From the NCBI RefSeq assembly GCF_000688335.1, contig NZ_JHZX01000001.1, positions 434,001-498,000 on the forward strand: DNA of 64,000 nucleotides, read 5' to 3'. This document shows, piece after piece, positions 26,579 through 35,375 of this stretch. How positions within the stretch are numbered: the first letter of the stretch is position 1; each line of letters begins with the position of its first letter. A program made the position numbers and the translations under genes. This DNA comes from Sediminibacter sp. Hel_I_10. GTDB taxonomy: Bacteria; Bacteroidota; Bacteroidia; Flavobacteriales; Flavobacteriaceae. A model generated the notes under the pieces. It ran no database searches, was not told the origin of the DNA, and saw only the letters and a list, made by a program, of their open reading frames with translations.

Positions 26579-27598
26579 ATGAATAAAGCAGATATTGAAG
26601 GTGTAAAAAGCCTCTTAAGTTCACCCAAAAAAATTGTGGTCATCCCGCACAAAAATCCAGATGGCGATGCCATTGGCTCTACGTTGGGATTATTACATTA
26701 TCTTAAAAAATCTAATCATGAAGCAGTGATCATCGCTCCAAATGATTATCCCGATTTTTTAAAGTGGTTACCTGGCGAAAGTTCCATCCTAAAATACGAT
26801 AGCCAAACAGATCTTTGCAAACCACTTATTAGTGATGCTGATTTGATTTTCACTCTAGACTTTAATGCGCTAGGACGTATTGGCGATATGGAGTTTGCTG
26901 TGACTCACGCTAAAGCGATTAAGTTGATGATAGACCACCACCAGCAACCAGATGATTATGCCACTTATACCTATAGTGATGTAAGCATGTCATCTACCTG
27001 CGAAATGGTGTATAATTTTATAGAGATGCTTGGCGATTCAAATCTTGTTGATCAAGACATTGCTACTTGTTTGTATACAGGCATAATGACAGATACTGGT
27101 TCTTTTAGGTTTTCGTCTACCACAAATCATACGCATTACATTGTAGGAAAGCTTATTGAAAAAGGAGCCAATAATTCTGAAATCCACAATAATATCTACG
27201 ATACCAATAGTTATGAACGGTTACAACTTTTAGGTTGTGCCTTAAGAAACCTAAAGGTTGTTCCAGAGTACCGTACCGCTTATATCACTTTAAAGCAAGA
27301 AGAACTAAACACCTATAATTTTAGAAAAGGGGACACTGAAGGCTTTGTAAATTACTGTTTGTCTCTCAAGGGTATTATTTTTGCCGCTATTTTTATAGAA
27401 AGTCATCAAGATCAAATCATTAAAATTTCGTTGAGAAGTAAAGGAGAATTTTCAGTCAATGAGGTATCCAGATCTCATTTTAACGGTGGAGGCCATACAA
27501 ATGCCGCTGGAGGAAAAAGTGACCTCAACCTCTCAGATACCATTGATAAATTTATTAGTATCTTGCCCAACTATAAAAAAGAGCTCCAATGGTCATGA
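26579..27598 (+). CDS. DHH family phosphoesterase (NrnA-like oligoribonuclease/pAp phosphatase)
   Basis: 339 residues. Motifs: 'VIPHKNPDGDAIGSTLG' (about 21-37, metal-binding), 'IFTLDFNALGRIG', 'MIDHHQQPDDYA' (DHH), 'CLYTGIMTDTGSFRFSS', and the DHHA1 substrate motif 'HFNGGGHTNAAGG' near 300. NrnA enzymes degrade very short RNA and dephosphorylate pAp; which activity dominates here is not evident. It overlaps the gldI start by four bases. Confidence 0.93.
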   Translation: MNKADIEGVKSLLSSPKKIVVIPHKNPDGDAIGSTLGLLHYLKKSNHEAVIIAPNDYPDFLKWLPGESSILKYDSQTDLCKPLISDADLIFTLDFNALGRIGDMEFAVTHAKAIKLMIDHHQQPDDYATYTYSDVSMSSTCEMVYNFIEMLGDSNLVDQDIATCLYTGIMTDTGSFRFSSTTNHTHYIVGKLIEKGANNSEIHNNIYDTNSYERLQLLGCALRNLKVVPEYRTAYITLKQEELNTYNFRKGDTEGFVNYCLSLKGIIFAAIFIESHQDQIIKISLRSKGEFSVNEVSRSHFNGGGHTNAAGGKSDLNLSDTIDKFISILPNYKKELQWS

Positions 27599-28134
27599 AA
27601 CCTATACTATACATCATACTTTTACTCCTTTTTGCGAGCTGTAAAACACCAGAAGCCAGAAAGCCAGAAACGGTTAAATCAGGCTCTTTTATAAAAGAAT
27701 CCATCGAGCGAAATAAAAAGTTGAATAAAAGAGAATATGCGCTTATAGAACAAATCATATCTAAAGATAGCAGTAACACCTATTTGGCCTCCAATAGCGG
27801 ATTTTGGTACTATTATGATGTAAAAGTTGAACAAGACACCATTACCGCTGGGTTTGGAGATCAAGTTAATTTTAACTATAATCTCAAAGACCTCAACGGC
27901 ACTACCATTTATACTTCGGAAGAGTTAGGCACACAGACCTATATTATGGACAAAGAAGAAGTCTTTACCGGACTTCGTGAAGGTCTTAAATTAATGAAGC
28001 CAGGAGAAACCGTAACGTTTCTTTTTCCCTCTCAAAAAGCCTTTGGATATTACGGTGACAAAAACCGAATTGGAACAAACGTCCCTCTAATGTCTAAAGT
28101 AACCGTAAACACTATTTCTAAAACCAATAATTAA
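27595..28134 (+). CDS. gldI: Gliding motility-associated peptidyl-prolyl isomerase GldI
   Basis: 179 residues from the ATG at 27595, which gives the ATGA overlap with the DHH gene; an ATG at 27589 is also possible. Lipoprotein signal 'ILYIILLLLFASC', then a spacer, then an FKBP domain ('AGFGDQVNFNYNLKDLNGTTIY', 'FTGLREGLKLMKPGETVTFLFPSQKAFGYYG'). GldI is needed for gliding and type IX secretion in Flavobacterium. It fits with the sorting domains elsewhere in this window. Confidence 0.9.
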   Translation: MKPILYIILLLLFASCKTPEARKPETVKSGSFIKESIERNKKLNKREYALIEQIISKDSSNTYLASNSGFWYYYDVKVEQDTITAGFGDQVNFNYNLKDLNGTTIYTSEELGTQTYIMDKEEVFTGLREGLKLMKPGETVTFLFPSQKAFGYYGDKNRIGTNVPLMSKVTVNTISKTNN

Positions 28135-28144
28135 TAATAAAACA

Positions 28145-29368
28145 ATGAAATTGATTAGTAAATATTTACAATTATCAGCAATAGCTCTGCTTTTTGCTTT
28201 TACCTCTTGCAATGAAGAATATCCAGATCTAGAAGATGGTCTGTATGCTGAGTTTGTGACCACTAAAGATACTATGGTTGCCAAACTATTTTTTGAAAAA
28301 ACACCAGTTACCGTGGCAAATTTTGTGGCCTTAGCAGAAGGAAATCACCCAATGGTAAGCGAGCAGTATAAAGGAAAACGTTTTTATGATAGTTTGACCT
28401 TTCACCGTGTTATGGATCAATTTATGATTCAAGGTGGCGATCCAACAGCTACAGGATCTGGAAATCCAGGCTATAAGTTTACGTCTGAATTTGATCCTGA
28501 GTTAAAACATAACAAACCTGGTATTTTATCCATGGCCAACTCTGGAGGTCTTTCAACAAATGGAAGTCAGTTCTTTATTACAGAAGTGCCTTATCCTTCT
28601 CTAGACGCATATGATGCTGATGGCAACCTAAAACCTTGTGACCAACCCCGCGTAAGCTGCCACAGTGTTTTTGGTGAATTGGTAAAAGGTCTAGACGTTC
28701 AAGATTCTATTTCTAATGTCAAAGTTGGACCTGGCAATAAGCCTGTTGAAGACGTTGTGATCTTAAAAGTAAACATCATCAGAAAAGGTTCTGCTGCTAA
28801 ATCATTTAATGCTCCTAAAGTTTTTGAAGAGCAAATGCCTAAACTTGAGGAAAAAATACAAGGTCAATTAGAGTTAGGAAAACTTAAGGCAGAAGAAGAG
28901 CGTCAAGAACGTGAAGACAAAATGACTGCTGCGGCTGAAGAAAACAAACCAATGATTGATGATTTTAATTCAAAATCAAAAACATTAGCTTCTGGCCTAA
29001 AAGTTTATATGATAGAGGAAGGTAATGGCCCAAAACCAAAAGAAGGTGATGCCGTCATGGTGCTTTATGAAGGTTATTTTACAGATGGTAAGTTATTTGA
29101 CAGTAATGATCCTGAAGTGGCAAAGAAAAATGGCGCCTTCAACCAACAACGCATGGATGCTGGAGCATACGGTCCTGTTCAAATGACGATTGCACCTAAT
29201 GCGCAAATGATCCAAGGTTTTAAAGAAGCATTGGCGTATTTAAAAGTAGGTGATCGTGCCTTTTTTTACTTGCCATCTCATTTGGCTTATGGCGAACGTG
29301 GCAATAGAGGTATTGCACCAGATACCGATTTGACCTTTATTGTAGAGATTAAAGAAATTGTTGAGTAA
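28145..29368 (+). CDS. Lipoprotein with fused cyclophilin and FKBP peptidyl-prolyl isomerase domains
   Basis: 407 residues. Lipoprotein signal with Cys at about 22 ('FAFTSCNEE'). A cyclophilin domain (about 30-220) has 'FHRVMDQFMIQGGDPTATG', 'GILSMANSGGLSTNGSQFFIT' and 'HSVFGELVKGLDV'. A charged helical linker (about 225-275) leads to a C-terminal FKBP domain (about 290-407) with 'GDAVMVLYEGYFTDGKLFDSN' and 'LPSHLAYGERGNRGIAPDTDLTFIVEI'. It starts 10 bases after gldI, so three isomerase domains are encoded in one operon, presumably for folding secreted proteins. Confidence 0.93.
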   Translation: MKLISKYLQLSAIALLFAFTSCNEEYPDLEDGLYAEFVTTKDTMVAKLFFEKTPVTVANFVALAEGNHPMVSEQYKGKRFYDSLTFHRVMDQFMIQGGDPTATGSGNPGYKFTSEFDPELKHNKPGILSMANSGGLSTNGSQFFITEVPYPSLDAYDADGNLKPCDQPRVSCHSVFGELVKGLDVQDSISNVKVGPGNKPVEDVVILKVNIIRKGSAAKSFNAPKVFEEQMPKLEEKIQGQLELGKLKAEEERQEREDKMTAAAEENKPMIDDFNSKSKTLASGLKVYMIEEGNGPKPKEGDAVMVLYEGYFTDGKLFDSNDPEVAKKNGAFNQQRMDAGAYGPVQMTIAPNAQMIQGFKEALAYLKVGDRAFFYLPSHLAYGERGNRGIAPDTDLTFIVEIKEIVE

Positions 29369-29388
29369 ACAATCTCTTGTTATCATTT

Positions 29389-29430
29389 AAAAAAGGGCGA
29401 TTTTCCAAAAGAAAATCGCCCTTTTTTTTA
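29389..29430. terminator. Bidirectional terminator between the isomerase gene and pepD
   Basis: A 17-bp perfect stem (AAAAAAGGGCGATTTTC with its complement), five-base loop and long T-run; it serves both convergent genes. Confidence 0.9.
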
Positions 29431-29446
29431 TAAATATAAGCCAATG

Positions 29447-30910
29447 TTATGCTTTCGGTATTTCCTTAAGGATCTCTAACACAAAGTTCCAGTATTTTTG
29501 AACAGAAGATATTTGCGCACGCTCATCTGGGCTATGTGCGCCTTTAATGGTTGGTCCAAAGCTTATCATATCCATTTCGGGATAGTTTTGGCCAAGAATA
29601 CCACATTCTAAACCAGCATGGCAAGCCGCAACGTGAGGCATTGCACCTTCATTCAAGTTTTTATAAATAGGAACCAATACCTTAAGAATATCTGAATCCA
29701 TATTTGGGGTCCAGCCAGGATACTCCCCACTAAATTCTACTTCACAACCAATAAGCTCAAATGCAGACATCAGAGCATTGGCCATATCCCATTTAGAGGA
29801 TTCTACCGAGCTTCTTGTCAAACAATTGATTTTAATTTGCCCATCCTTAACCACAACTTTAGCAATGTTATTTGAAGTCTCCACCAAATTAGGAATATCG
29901 GCACTCATGCGGTACACACCGTTATGTGCTGTATAGATGGCTCTGGTAAGCCCCTCTTGTACTCCCAAATCCATGATGTGGCTCGGTGCATCGATAGCTT
30001 TGATTTCAATCAGCAAATCTGGTTCCATCGTTTTGAATTCCTTTTTGATATCTGAGATAAAATCTTCCATATCCGCTTTAAAGGCCTCTTCATGTATGGC
30101 ATCAATCACAATAACAGCATTGCTTTCTCTTGGGATGGCATTTCGCAAACTTCCGCCTTCTATTTCTGAAATTCTTAATCCGAAATTCTCGAATCCACCA
30201 AACAGCAATCGGTTCATGATTTTGTTGGCATTACCTAAGCCTTCGTGAATTTGCATCCCCGAATGTCCGCCTTGAAGTCCCTTCACCTTAATCTGAAATC
30301 CTATTTTAAATTCAGGGGTTTCCTCTAAATCGTAATCACGAGTAGCCGTAACATCAACACCTCCTGCACAACCTACACCAATCTCATCATCTTCTTCTGT
30401 ATCTAGGTTTAATAAGATCTCACCTTTTAACAAGCCGCCTTTTAAACCCATAGCGCCCGTCATACCTGTTTCTTCATCAATAGTAAACAAGGCCTCAATG
30501 GCAGGGTGGGCTATGTCTGTACTTTCTAATACGGCCATAATAGTGGCCACTCCTAAACCATTATCTGCTCCTAAGGTGGTTCCATTGGCTTTTACCCAAT
30601 CGCCTTTGACTAGCATTTCAATACCTTGCGTATCAAAATCAAAATCGGTATCGTTATTTTTTTGATGTACCATATCTAAGTGCGATTGCATCACGATGGT
30701 TTTACGATCTTCCATCCCAGACGTTGCCGGTTTTCTAATGATAACGTTACCCACTTCATCAACAATAGTCTCAAGGTTTAACTGTGTCCCAAAATTTTTC
30801 ATGAAGGCGATAACGCGCTCCTCTTTTTTTGAAGGTCTAGGAACGGCGTTCAAATCGGCAAACTTATTCCACACTGCTTTTGGCTCTAAGGCCCTTATGT
30901 CTTGATTCAT
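29447..30910 (-). CDS. pepD: Aminoacyl-histidine dipeptidase (M20 family)
   Basis: 487 residues from the ATG at 30910 (MNQDIRALEPKAVWNKFADL). Zinc-binding motifs: 'VMQSHLDMVHQKN', 'TTLGADNGLGVA', 'ALFTIDEETGMTGAMGLKG' with the catalytic Glu pair, and 'ACHAGLECGILGQ' near 440. PepD (Xaa-His dipeptidase) hydrolyses a range of dipeptides in the cytoplasm. No signal peptide. It faces a -7 element at 30975-30982. Confidence 0.95.
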   Translation of the reverse strand: MNQDIRALEPKAVWNKFADLNAVPRPSKKEERVIAFMKNFGTQLNLETIVDEVGNVIIRKPATSGMEDRKTIVMQSHLDMVHQKNNDTDFDFDTQGIEMLVKGDWVKANGTTLGADNGLGVATIMAVLESTDIAHPAIEALFTIDEETGMTGAMGLKGGLLKGEILLNLDTEEDDEIGVGCAGGVDVTATRDYDLEETPEFKIGFQIKVKGLQGGHSGMQIHEGLGNANKIMNRLLFGGFENFGLRISEIEGGSLRNAIPRESNAVIVIDAIHEEAFKADMEDFISDIKKEFKTMEPDLLIEIKAIDAPSHIMDLGVQEGLTRAIYTAHNGVYRMSADIPNLVETSNNIAKVVVKDGQIKINCLTRSSVESSKWDMANALMSAFELIGCEVEFSGEYPGWTPNMDSDILKVLVPIYKNLNEGAMPHVAACHAGLECGILGQNYPEMDMISFGPTIKGAHSPDERAQISSVQKYWNFVLEILKEIPKA

Positions 30911-30974
30911 TATGTAATATTTTGATTTAATAAACTGTTTTTCTTCGGGAATTTTATCCAAAGACGATCTGTTG

Positions 30975-30982
30975 CGAAGTTA
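30975..30982 (-). promoter_or_regulatory. -7 element for pepD
   Basis: Minus strand TAACTTCG, one base off TAnnTTTG, about 65 bases before the start codon. No convincing -33 element. Confidence 0.4.
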
Positions 30983-31040
30983 CAAATATTGAGAGTATTG
31001 CTGGCCTAAAACCCTCTTAAAACATCCTTAACCTCAACCT

Positions 31041-31128
31041 CTACTCCTGATGGAAGCGGCACCCTTTTTTAGGCAATAGGGATTGAAGTGACCTATTGTC
31101 TAAAAAAGATATAGCGTACAGCAGGAAA
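31041..31128 (+). ncRNA. Probable Flavo-1-type structured RNA
   Basis: The segment reads CTACTCCTGATGGAAGCGGC, then a long stem (31065-31080 with 31092-31107, 16 pairs including one G-U), then 'GATATAGCGTACAGCAGG'. The outer TCCTG and CAGGA can pair. This order (CCTGATGGAAGCGGCA, variable A/T-rich stem, ATAGCG..CAGCAGGAAA) agrees with my recollection of the Flavo-1 RNA motif of Bacteroidota, which has many copies per genome and unknown function. It lies between divergent pepD and DUF3810 genes. The family name is from memory, not from a covariance search. Confidence 0.55.
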
Positions 31129-31171
31129 CCAACACCCTAAAAAAACCCGAAGCTGCGGTTCAAAAAATGAT

Positions 31172-31179
31172 TATTTTTG
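31172..31179 (+). promoter_or_regulatory. -7 element next to the DUF3810 start codon
   Basis: TATTTTTG matches TAnnTTTG exactly; the start codon follows four bases later, suggesting a leaderless mRNA. The -33 element is weak. Confidence 0.45.
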
Positions 31180-31183
31180 AGTC

Positions 31184-32254
31184 ATGCAGAAGTATAAAAA
31201 AACCATCATCGCGCTGTCGATTATTCCTCAAATCATTCTTATAAAAATTTTAGCTCAATTTCCTGAGTTTGTTGAGAACATCTACAGTCATGGCCTATAT
31301 GTTTTTATTTCAAAATTAATGCGCTATGCCTTTGGTTGGATCCCATTCTCTATTGGTGATCTCTTATATACCGTTGCGGTCATTTACCTATTACGCTGGC
31401 TGGTAATTCATAGAAAAAGAATTGTAACCGATACCAAGCATTGGTTTTTGGATGTTTTAAGTACCATATCTATAGCCTATTTTGCGTTTCACCTTTTATG
31501 GGCCTTTAATTACTACCGTTTGCCTTTACATCAATCTCTAGAAATTGAACATGATTACACGACTGCCCAATTGATCGATTTTACAAAATCTCTAATTGCC
31601 AAAACCAATGCCATCCATTTGAGCATTACAAACACCGATTCTGCTAAGGTGGCCATGCCCTACTCTAAAACCGAATTGTTAAAAAAAGTACCCGAGGGTT
31701 ATGATCATCTTGCCGAGCAGTTTCCTCATTTGGCGTATAGCCCTCGCAGTATCAAGCGGTCTTTATACAGTGTACCACTCACCTATATGGGGTTTAGCGG
31801 ATATCTGAATCCTTTTACCAATGAAGCGCAAATTGACGGACTCATCCCAACCTATAAATACCCCACCACTGGTAGTCACGAAGTGGCCCATCAATTGGGT
31901 TATGCTGCCGAAAACGAAGCCAATTTTATAGGAAGCATGGCGGCTATGAAACATCCTGATGTTTATTTTAAATATTCGGGACATGCTTTTGCATTGAGGC
32001 ATTGTTTGGGCGAGCTCTTTAAACGTGATCCCGAAACCTATAATCTGTTGGTAGAAACTGTAAATAAAGGAATTTTAAAAAATTATCAAGAAGTACGTGA
32101 GTTTTGGGATGCCTATGAAAATCCTACCGAACCTTTGTTTAAATCTACCTACAATAGTTTTTTAAAGGCCAACAATCAATCTGGTGGAATGGAAAGTTAC
32201 AGTTACGTAGTTGCGCTACTGGTAAACTATTACGCAAAGCATCCTTTGAACTGA
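31184..32254 (+). CDS. DUF3810 family membrane protein with HExxH motif
   Basis: 356 residues. Three N-terminal transmembrane helices (to about 110) are followed by a soluble domain with 'GSHEVAHQLGYAAENEANF' (H232-E-V-A-H236, with a Glu about nine residues later), a gluzincin-type zinc peptidase pattern, and 'SGHAFALRHCL'. DUF3810 is a family of unknown function; peptidase activity is inferred from the motif. The ATG directly follows a -7 box. Confidence 0.88.
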   Translation: MQKYKKTIIALSIIPQIILIKILAQFPEFVENIYSHGLYVFISKLMRYAFGWIPFSIGDLLYTVAVIYLLRWLVIHRKRIVTDTKHWFLDVLSTISIAYFAFHLLWAFNYYRLPLHQSLEIEHDYTTAQLIDFTKSLIAKTNAIHLSITNTDSAKVAMPYSKTELLKKVPEGYDHLAEQFPHLAYSPRSIKRSLYSVPLTYMGFSGYLNPFTNEAQIDGLIPTYKYPTTGSHEVAHQLGYAAENEANFIGSMAAMKHPDVYFKYSGHAFALRHCLGELFKRDPETYNLLVETVNKGILKNYQEVREFWDAYENPTEPLFKSTYNSFLKANNQSGGMESYSYVVALLVNYYAKHPLN

Positions 32255-32329
32255 AACGTTAAAAATGATACCAATATTGAAATTTTATAGGCTAATCTCT
32301 ATCTTTAAGACAAATTAAACCCACCAAAT

Positions 32330-35300
32330 ATGTTTAAAATTCGATTGGCAATGGCATTTTGCCTTTGCAGTTTTGTAGTAATTGCTCAAGAGTACTTTCC
32401 TGCAAATGATGGTGTAAAAACCACAAACACCAACTACACCGCATTAACCAATGCTAAAATTTACATTACACCCACGCAAGTTTTAGAAAATGCCACTTTA
32501 TTATTTAAAGACGGTAAAGTGGTGGCCTCTGGCGCTTCGGTAAGCATCCCTAGCAATACCACAATTATCAATATTGAAGGCAAAACCATCTATCCCTCTT
32601 TTATTGACCCGTTTACGTCCTTTGGTGTTGAAAAACCAAAAGGTGGCAGTTCTGGAGGTCGCAGTCCGCAATACGATGCCTCAAGAACAGGCTTTTATTG
32701 GAATGACCATATCATGCCCGAGCAAACTGCGCTCAGCAAATTTAATTATGACAGTAAAGCCGCTAAAGAATTAATGGCAGCCGGTTTTGGAGTTGTGAAT
32801 ACGCATGTTGAAGATGGTATTATGCGAGGTACGGGTACATTGATTGCCTTAAATAATGATGAGGGCAATGGCTCTCGAATTTTAGCCGAAAATTCTGCCC
32901 AGTATTTATCGTTTAGCAAAAGTGAAGCCTCCAACCAATCTTACCCGAGCTCTATTATGGGTGCTATGGCCTTGTTACGTCAAGTCTATTATGATGCAGA
33001 TTGGTACGCTAAAGGCAATATGAAGACCAAGGATCTATCCTTAGAAGCCTTAAACGCTAACAAAAATCTAGTTCAGATTTTTGACGCTGGAAGTCGCGAC
33101 AATGGATTACGTGCCGATAAAGTTGGTGATCTTTTTGGTATTCAATATGTCATTCTTGGTGGTGGCGATGAGTATGAACGTATTGATGATGTAAAAGCTA
33201 CGAATGCCTCGTACATTATCCCGATAAATTTTAGAGATGCTTATGATGTAGAAAATTCATTTTTAAGTGCATCGCTTTCTTTAAGTGATATGCGCGCTTG
33301 GAGCCAAGAGCCAGGCAATCCAAAAATGCTGGCAGATCACAACATCAAATTTGCGTTTACAACGCAAGATTTAAAGTCGCCCAAAACGTTTATGGCTAAT
33401 TTGAGAAAAGCGATAGACTACGGATTATCTAAAGACCAAGCCTTAGCCGCTTTAACCACGGTTCCTGCAGAAATGCTAAAGAAATCTTCGGAAATAGGAA
33501 CGCTTCAAAATGGCGCCTATGCTAATTTCTTAGTCACTTCTGGTGATATTTTCGATAAAAAAACCACACTTTACGAAAATTGGGTTCAAGGCACTCGCAC
33601 GATTCTTGAGGATATGACCGTTAAGGATATTAAAGGCGATTATGAATTTAACCTAGCGGGAGAAACTTATAATATGTCTCTTAAAGGCGAAGCGAGTAAA
33701 CTAAAAGCTGAAATTACAAGCGACGGTAAAAAACGAGGAGCAAAAGCCACTTATAATGATGATTGGCTTTACATCGCTATGACCACTAAAGATTCTACCG
33801 AACAGAAATTCATTAGATTAAATGCCAATATTTCCAATAGTGACGACTTAAACGGAAAAGCACTATTTCCTGATGGCAACGAAATGACCTTTTATGCTAA
33901 GAAAATAGAGCAGAAGGAAGTCACTTCCGAAGACAACAAGAAGGAAGATAGTGATGACGAAGACTCAGATGATGAAGACGATACTTCAAAAACCATGGCG
34001 CCCCTTACCTATCCCAATATGGCCTATGGGTTTAGCGAATTACCAAAAGCAGAAACGCTACTCTTTAAAAATGCCACTGTATGGACGGGCGAAAAAGATG
34101 GCGTTCTCAAGAATACCGATATTTTAATCAAAAACGGTAAGATTGCGAAAATCGGCAAAGAATTGTCAGACGGCAGCGCAAAAGTAATTGACGCGACTGG
34201 GAAACACGTAACTGCCGGGATTATTGATGAGCACTCACACATTGCTGCTGCATCTATTAATGAAGGCGGACAAAATTCTTCTGCTGAAGTCTCTATAGAA
34301 GATGTTGTTGATGCTGAAGATATTGATATATATCGTAACCTAGCCGGTGGTGTGACGAGTATTCAAATTTTACATGGATCGGCAAATCCCATTGGCGGAC
34401 GTTCGGCGATTATCAAATTAAAGTGGGGTGAATCTCCAGAAAATTTGATTTATGATGATAGTCCGAAGTTCATCAAATTTGCATTAGGCGAAAATGTCAA
34501 ACAATCCAATTGGGGCGAAAGTTATAGAAATCGATTTCCTCAAACCAGAATGGGCGTTGAGCAGGTGTATGTAGATTATTTTACGAGAGCTAAAGCCTAT
34601 GATGATCTCAAAAAGAGTGGAAAACCGTATCGTAAGGATATTGAAATGGAGACCCTTGCCGAAATTTTGAACAAGGAACGTTTTATTTCCTGCCATTCGT
34701 ACATACAAAGTGAAATCAACATGCTCATGAAAGTTGCTGAGCGCTTCAATTTTAACATTAATACGTTTACCCATATTTTAGAAGGCTATAAAGTAGCCGA
34801 TAAAATGGTAGAACATGGTGCTGGTGGCTCTACATTTAGTGATTGGTGGGCTTATAAATATGAGGTTAATGATGCCATCCCATACAACGCAGCGATCATG
34901 CACAATGCCGGCGTTACGGTGGCCATAAATAGTGATGATGGCGAGATGTCACGTCGTTTAAATCAAGAAGCTGCAAAATCTGTTAAATACGGAAACATCC
35001 CCGAAGAAGAAGCTTGGCAGTTTGTAACATTAAATCCAGCTAAACTGTTACATATTGAAAATCGTGTGGGGAGTTTAAAAGTAGGTAAAGATGCCGACGT
35101 TGTGCTTTGGAGTGATCATCCTATGTCTATTTACGCTAAAGCGGAAAAAACCATTATTGAGGGCGTCACCTACTTCGATATTGAAAGAGACCAAATGATG
35201 CGCTCACAGATTAGAAAAGAAAAAAGTGATCTCATCAATCAAATGATGATAGCCAAAAACAAAGGCTTAAAAACACAACCAATCAAAAAGACAGAAAAAG

Positions 35301-35335
35301 ATCAGATGCACTGTGATTACATGGACAAGCAATAG
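32330..35335 (+). CDS. Exported two-domain amidohydrolase family protein
   Basis: 1001 residues. The signal peptide ends near residue 20 ('FVVIAQEYF'). The first amidohydrolase-like domain (about 35-425) has lost the usual HxH metal ligands ('IYPSFIDPFTSFG' in their place). An acidic linker near 535-555 (EDSDDEDSDDEDD) leads to the second domain (about 575-970), which keeps H635 and H637 in 'DEHSHIAA', 'SCHSY', 'TFTHILEGY' and 'INSDDGEMSR'. So only the second half is likely to be a metal-dependent hydrolase. The next gene, 40 bases on, is a paralogue. Confidence 0.92.
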   Translation: MFKIRLAMAFCLCSFVVIAQEYFPANDGVKTTNTNYTALTNAKIYITPTQVLENATLLFKDGKVVASGASVSIPSNTTIINIEGKTIYPSFIDPFTSFGVEKPKGGSSGGRSPQYDASRTGFYWNDHIMPEQTALSKFNYDSKAAKELMAAGFGVVNTHVEDGIMRGTGTLIALNNDEGNGSRILAENSAQYLSFSKSEASNQSYPSSIMGAMALLRQVYYDADWYAKGNMKTKDLSLEALNANKNLVQIFDAGSRDNGLRADKVGDLFGIQYVILGGGDEYERIDDVKATNASYIIPINFRDAYDVENSFLSASLSLSDMRAWSQEPGNPKMLADHNIKFAFTTQDLKSPKTFMANLRKAIDYGLSKDQALAALTTVPAEMLKKSSEIGTLQNGAYANFLVTSGDIFDKKTTLYENWVQGTRTILEDMTVKDIKGDYEFNLAGETYNMSLKGEASKLKAEITSDGKKRGAKATYNDDWLYIAMTTKDSTEQKFIRLNANISNSDDLNGKALFPDGNEMTFYAKKIEQKEVTSEDNKKEDSDDEDSDDEDDTSKTMAPLTYPNMAYGFSELPKAETLLFKNATVWTGEKDGVLKNTDILIKNGKIAKIGKELSDGSAKVIDATGKHVTAGIIDEHSHIAAASINEGGQNSSAEVSIEDVVDAEDIDIYRNLAGGVTSIQILHGSANPIGGRSAIIKLKWGESPENLIYDDSPKFIKFALGENVKQSNWGESYRNRFPQTRMGVEQVYVDYFTRAKAYDDLKKSGKPYRKDIEMETLAEILNKERFISCHSYIQSEINMLMKVAERFNFNINTFTHILEGYKVADKMVEHGAGGSTFSDWWAYKYEVNDAIPYNAAIMHNAGVTVAINSDDGEMSRRLNQEAAKSVKYGNIPEEEAWQFVTLNPAKLLHIENRVGSLKVGKDADVVLWSDHPMSIYAKAEKTIIEGVTYFDIERDQMMRSQIRKEKSDLINQMMIAKNKGLKTQPIKKTEKDQMHCDYMDKQ

Positions 35336-35375
35336 CAACTTCTTTTTTAAACACTATAAATTTACACAACCAAAA

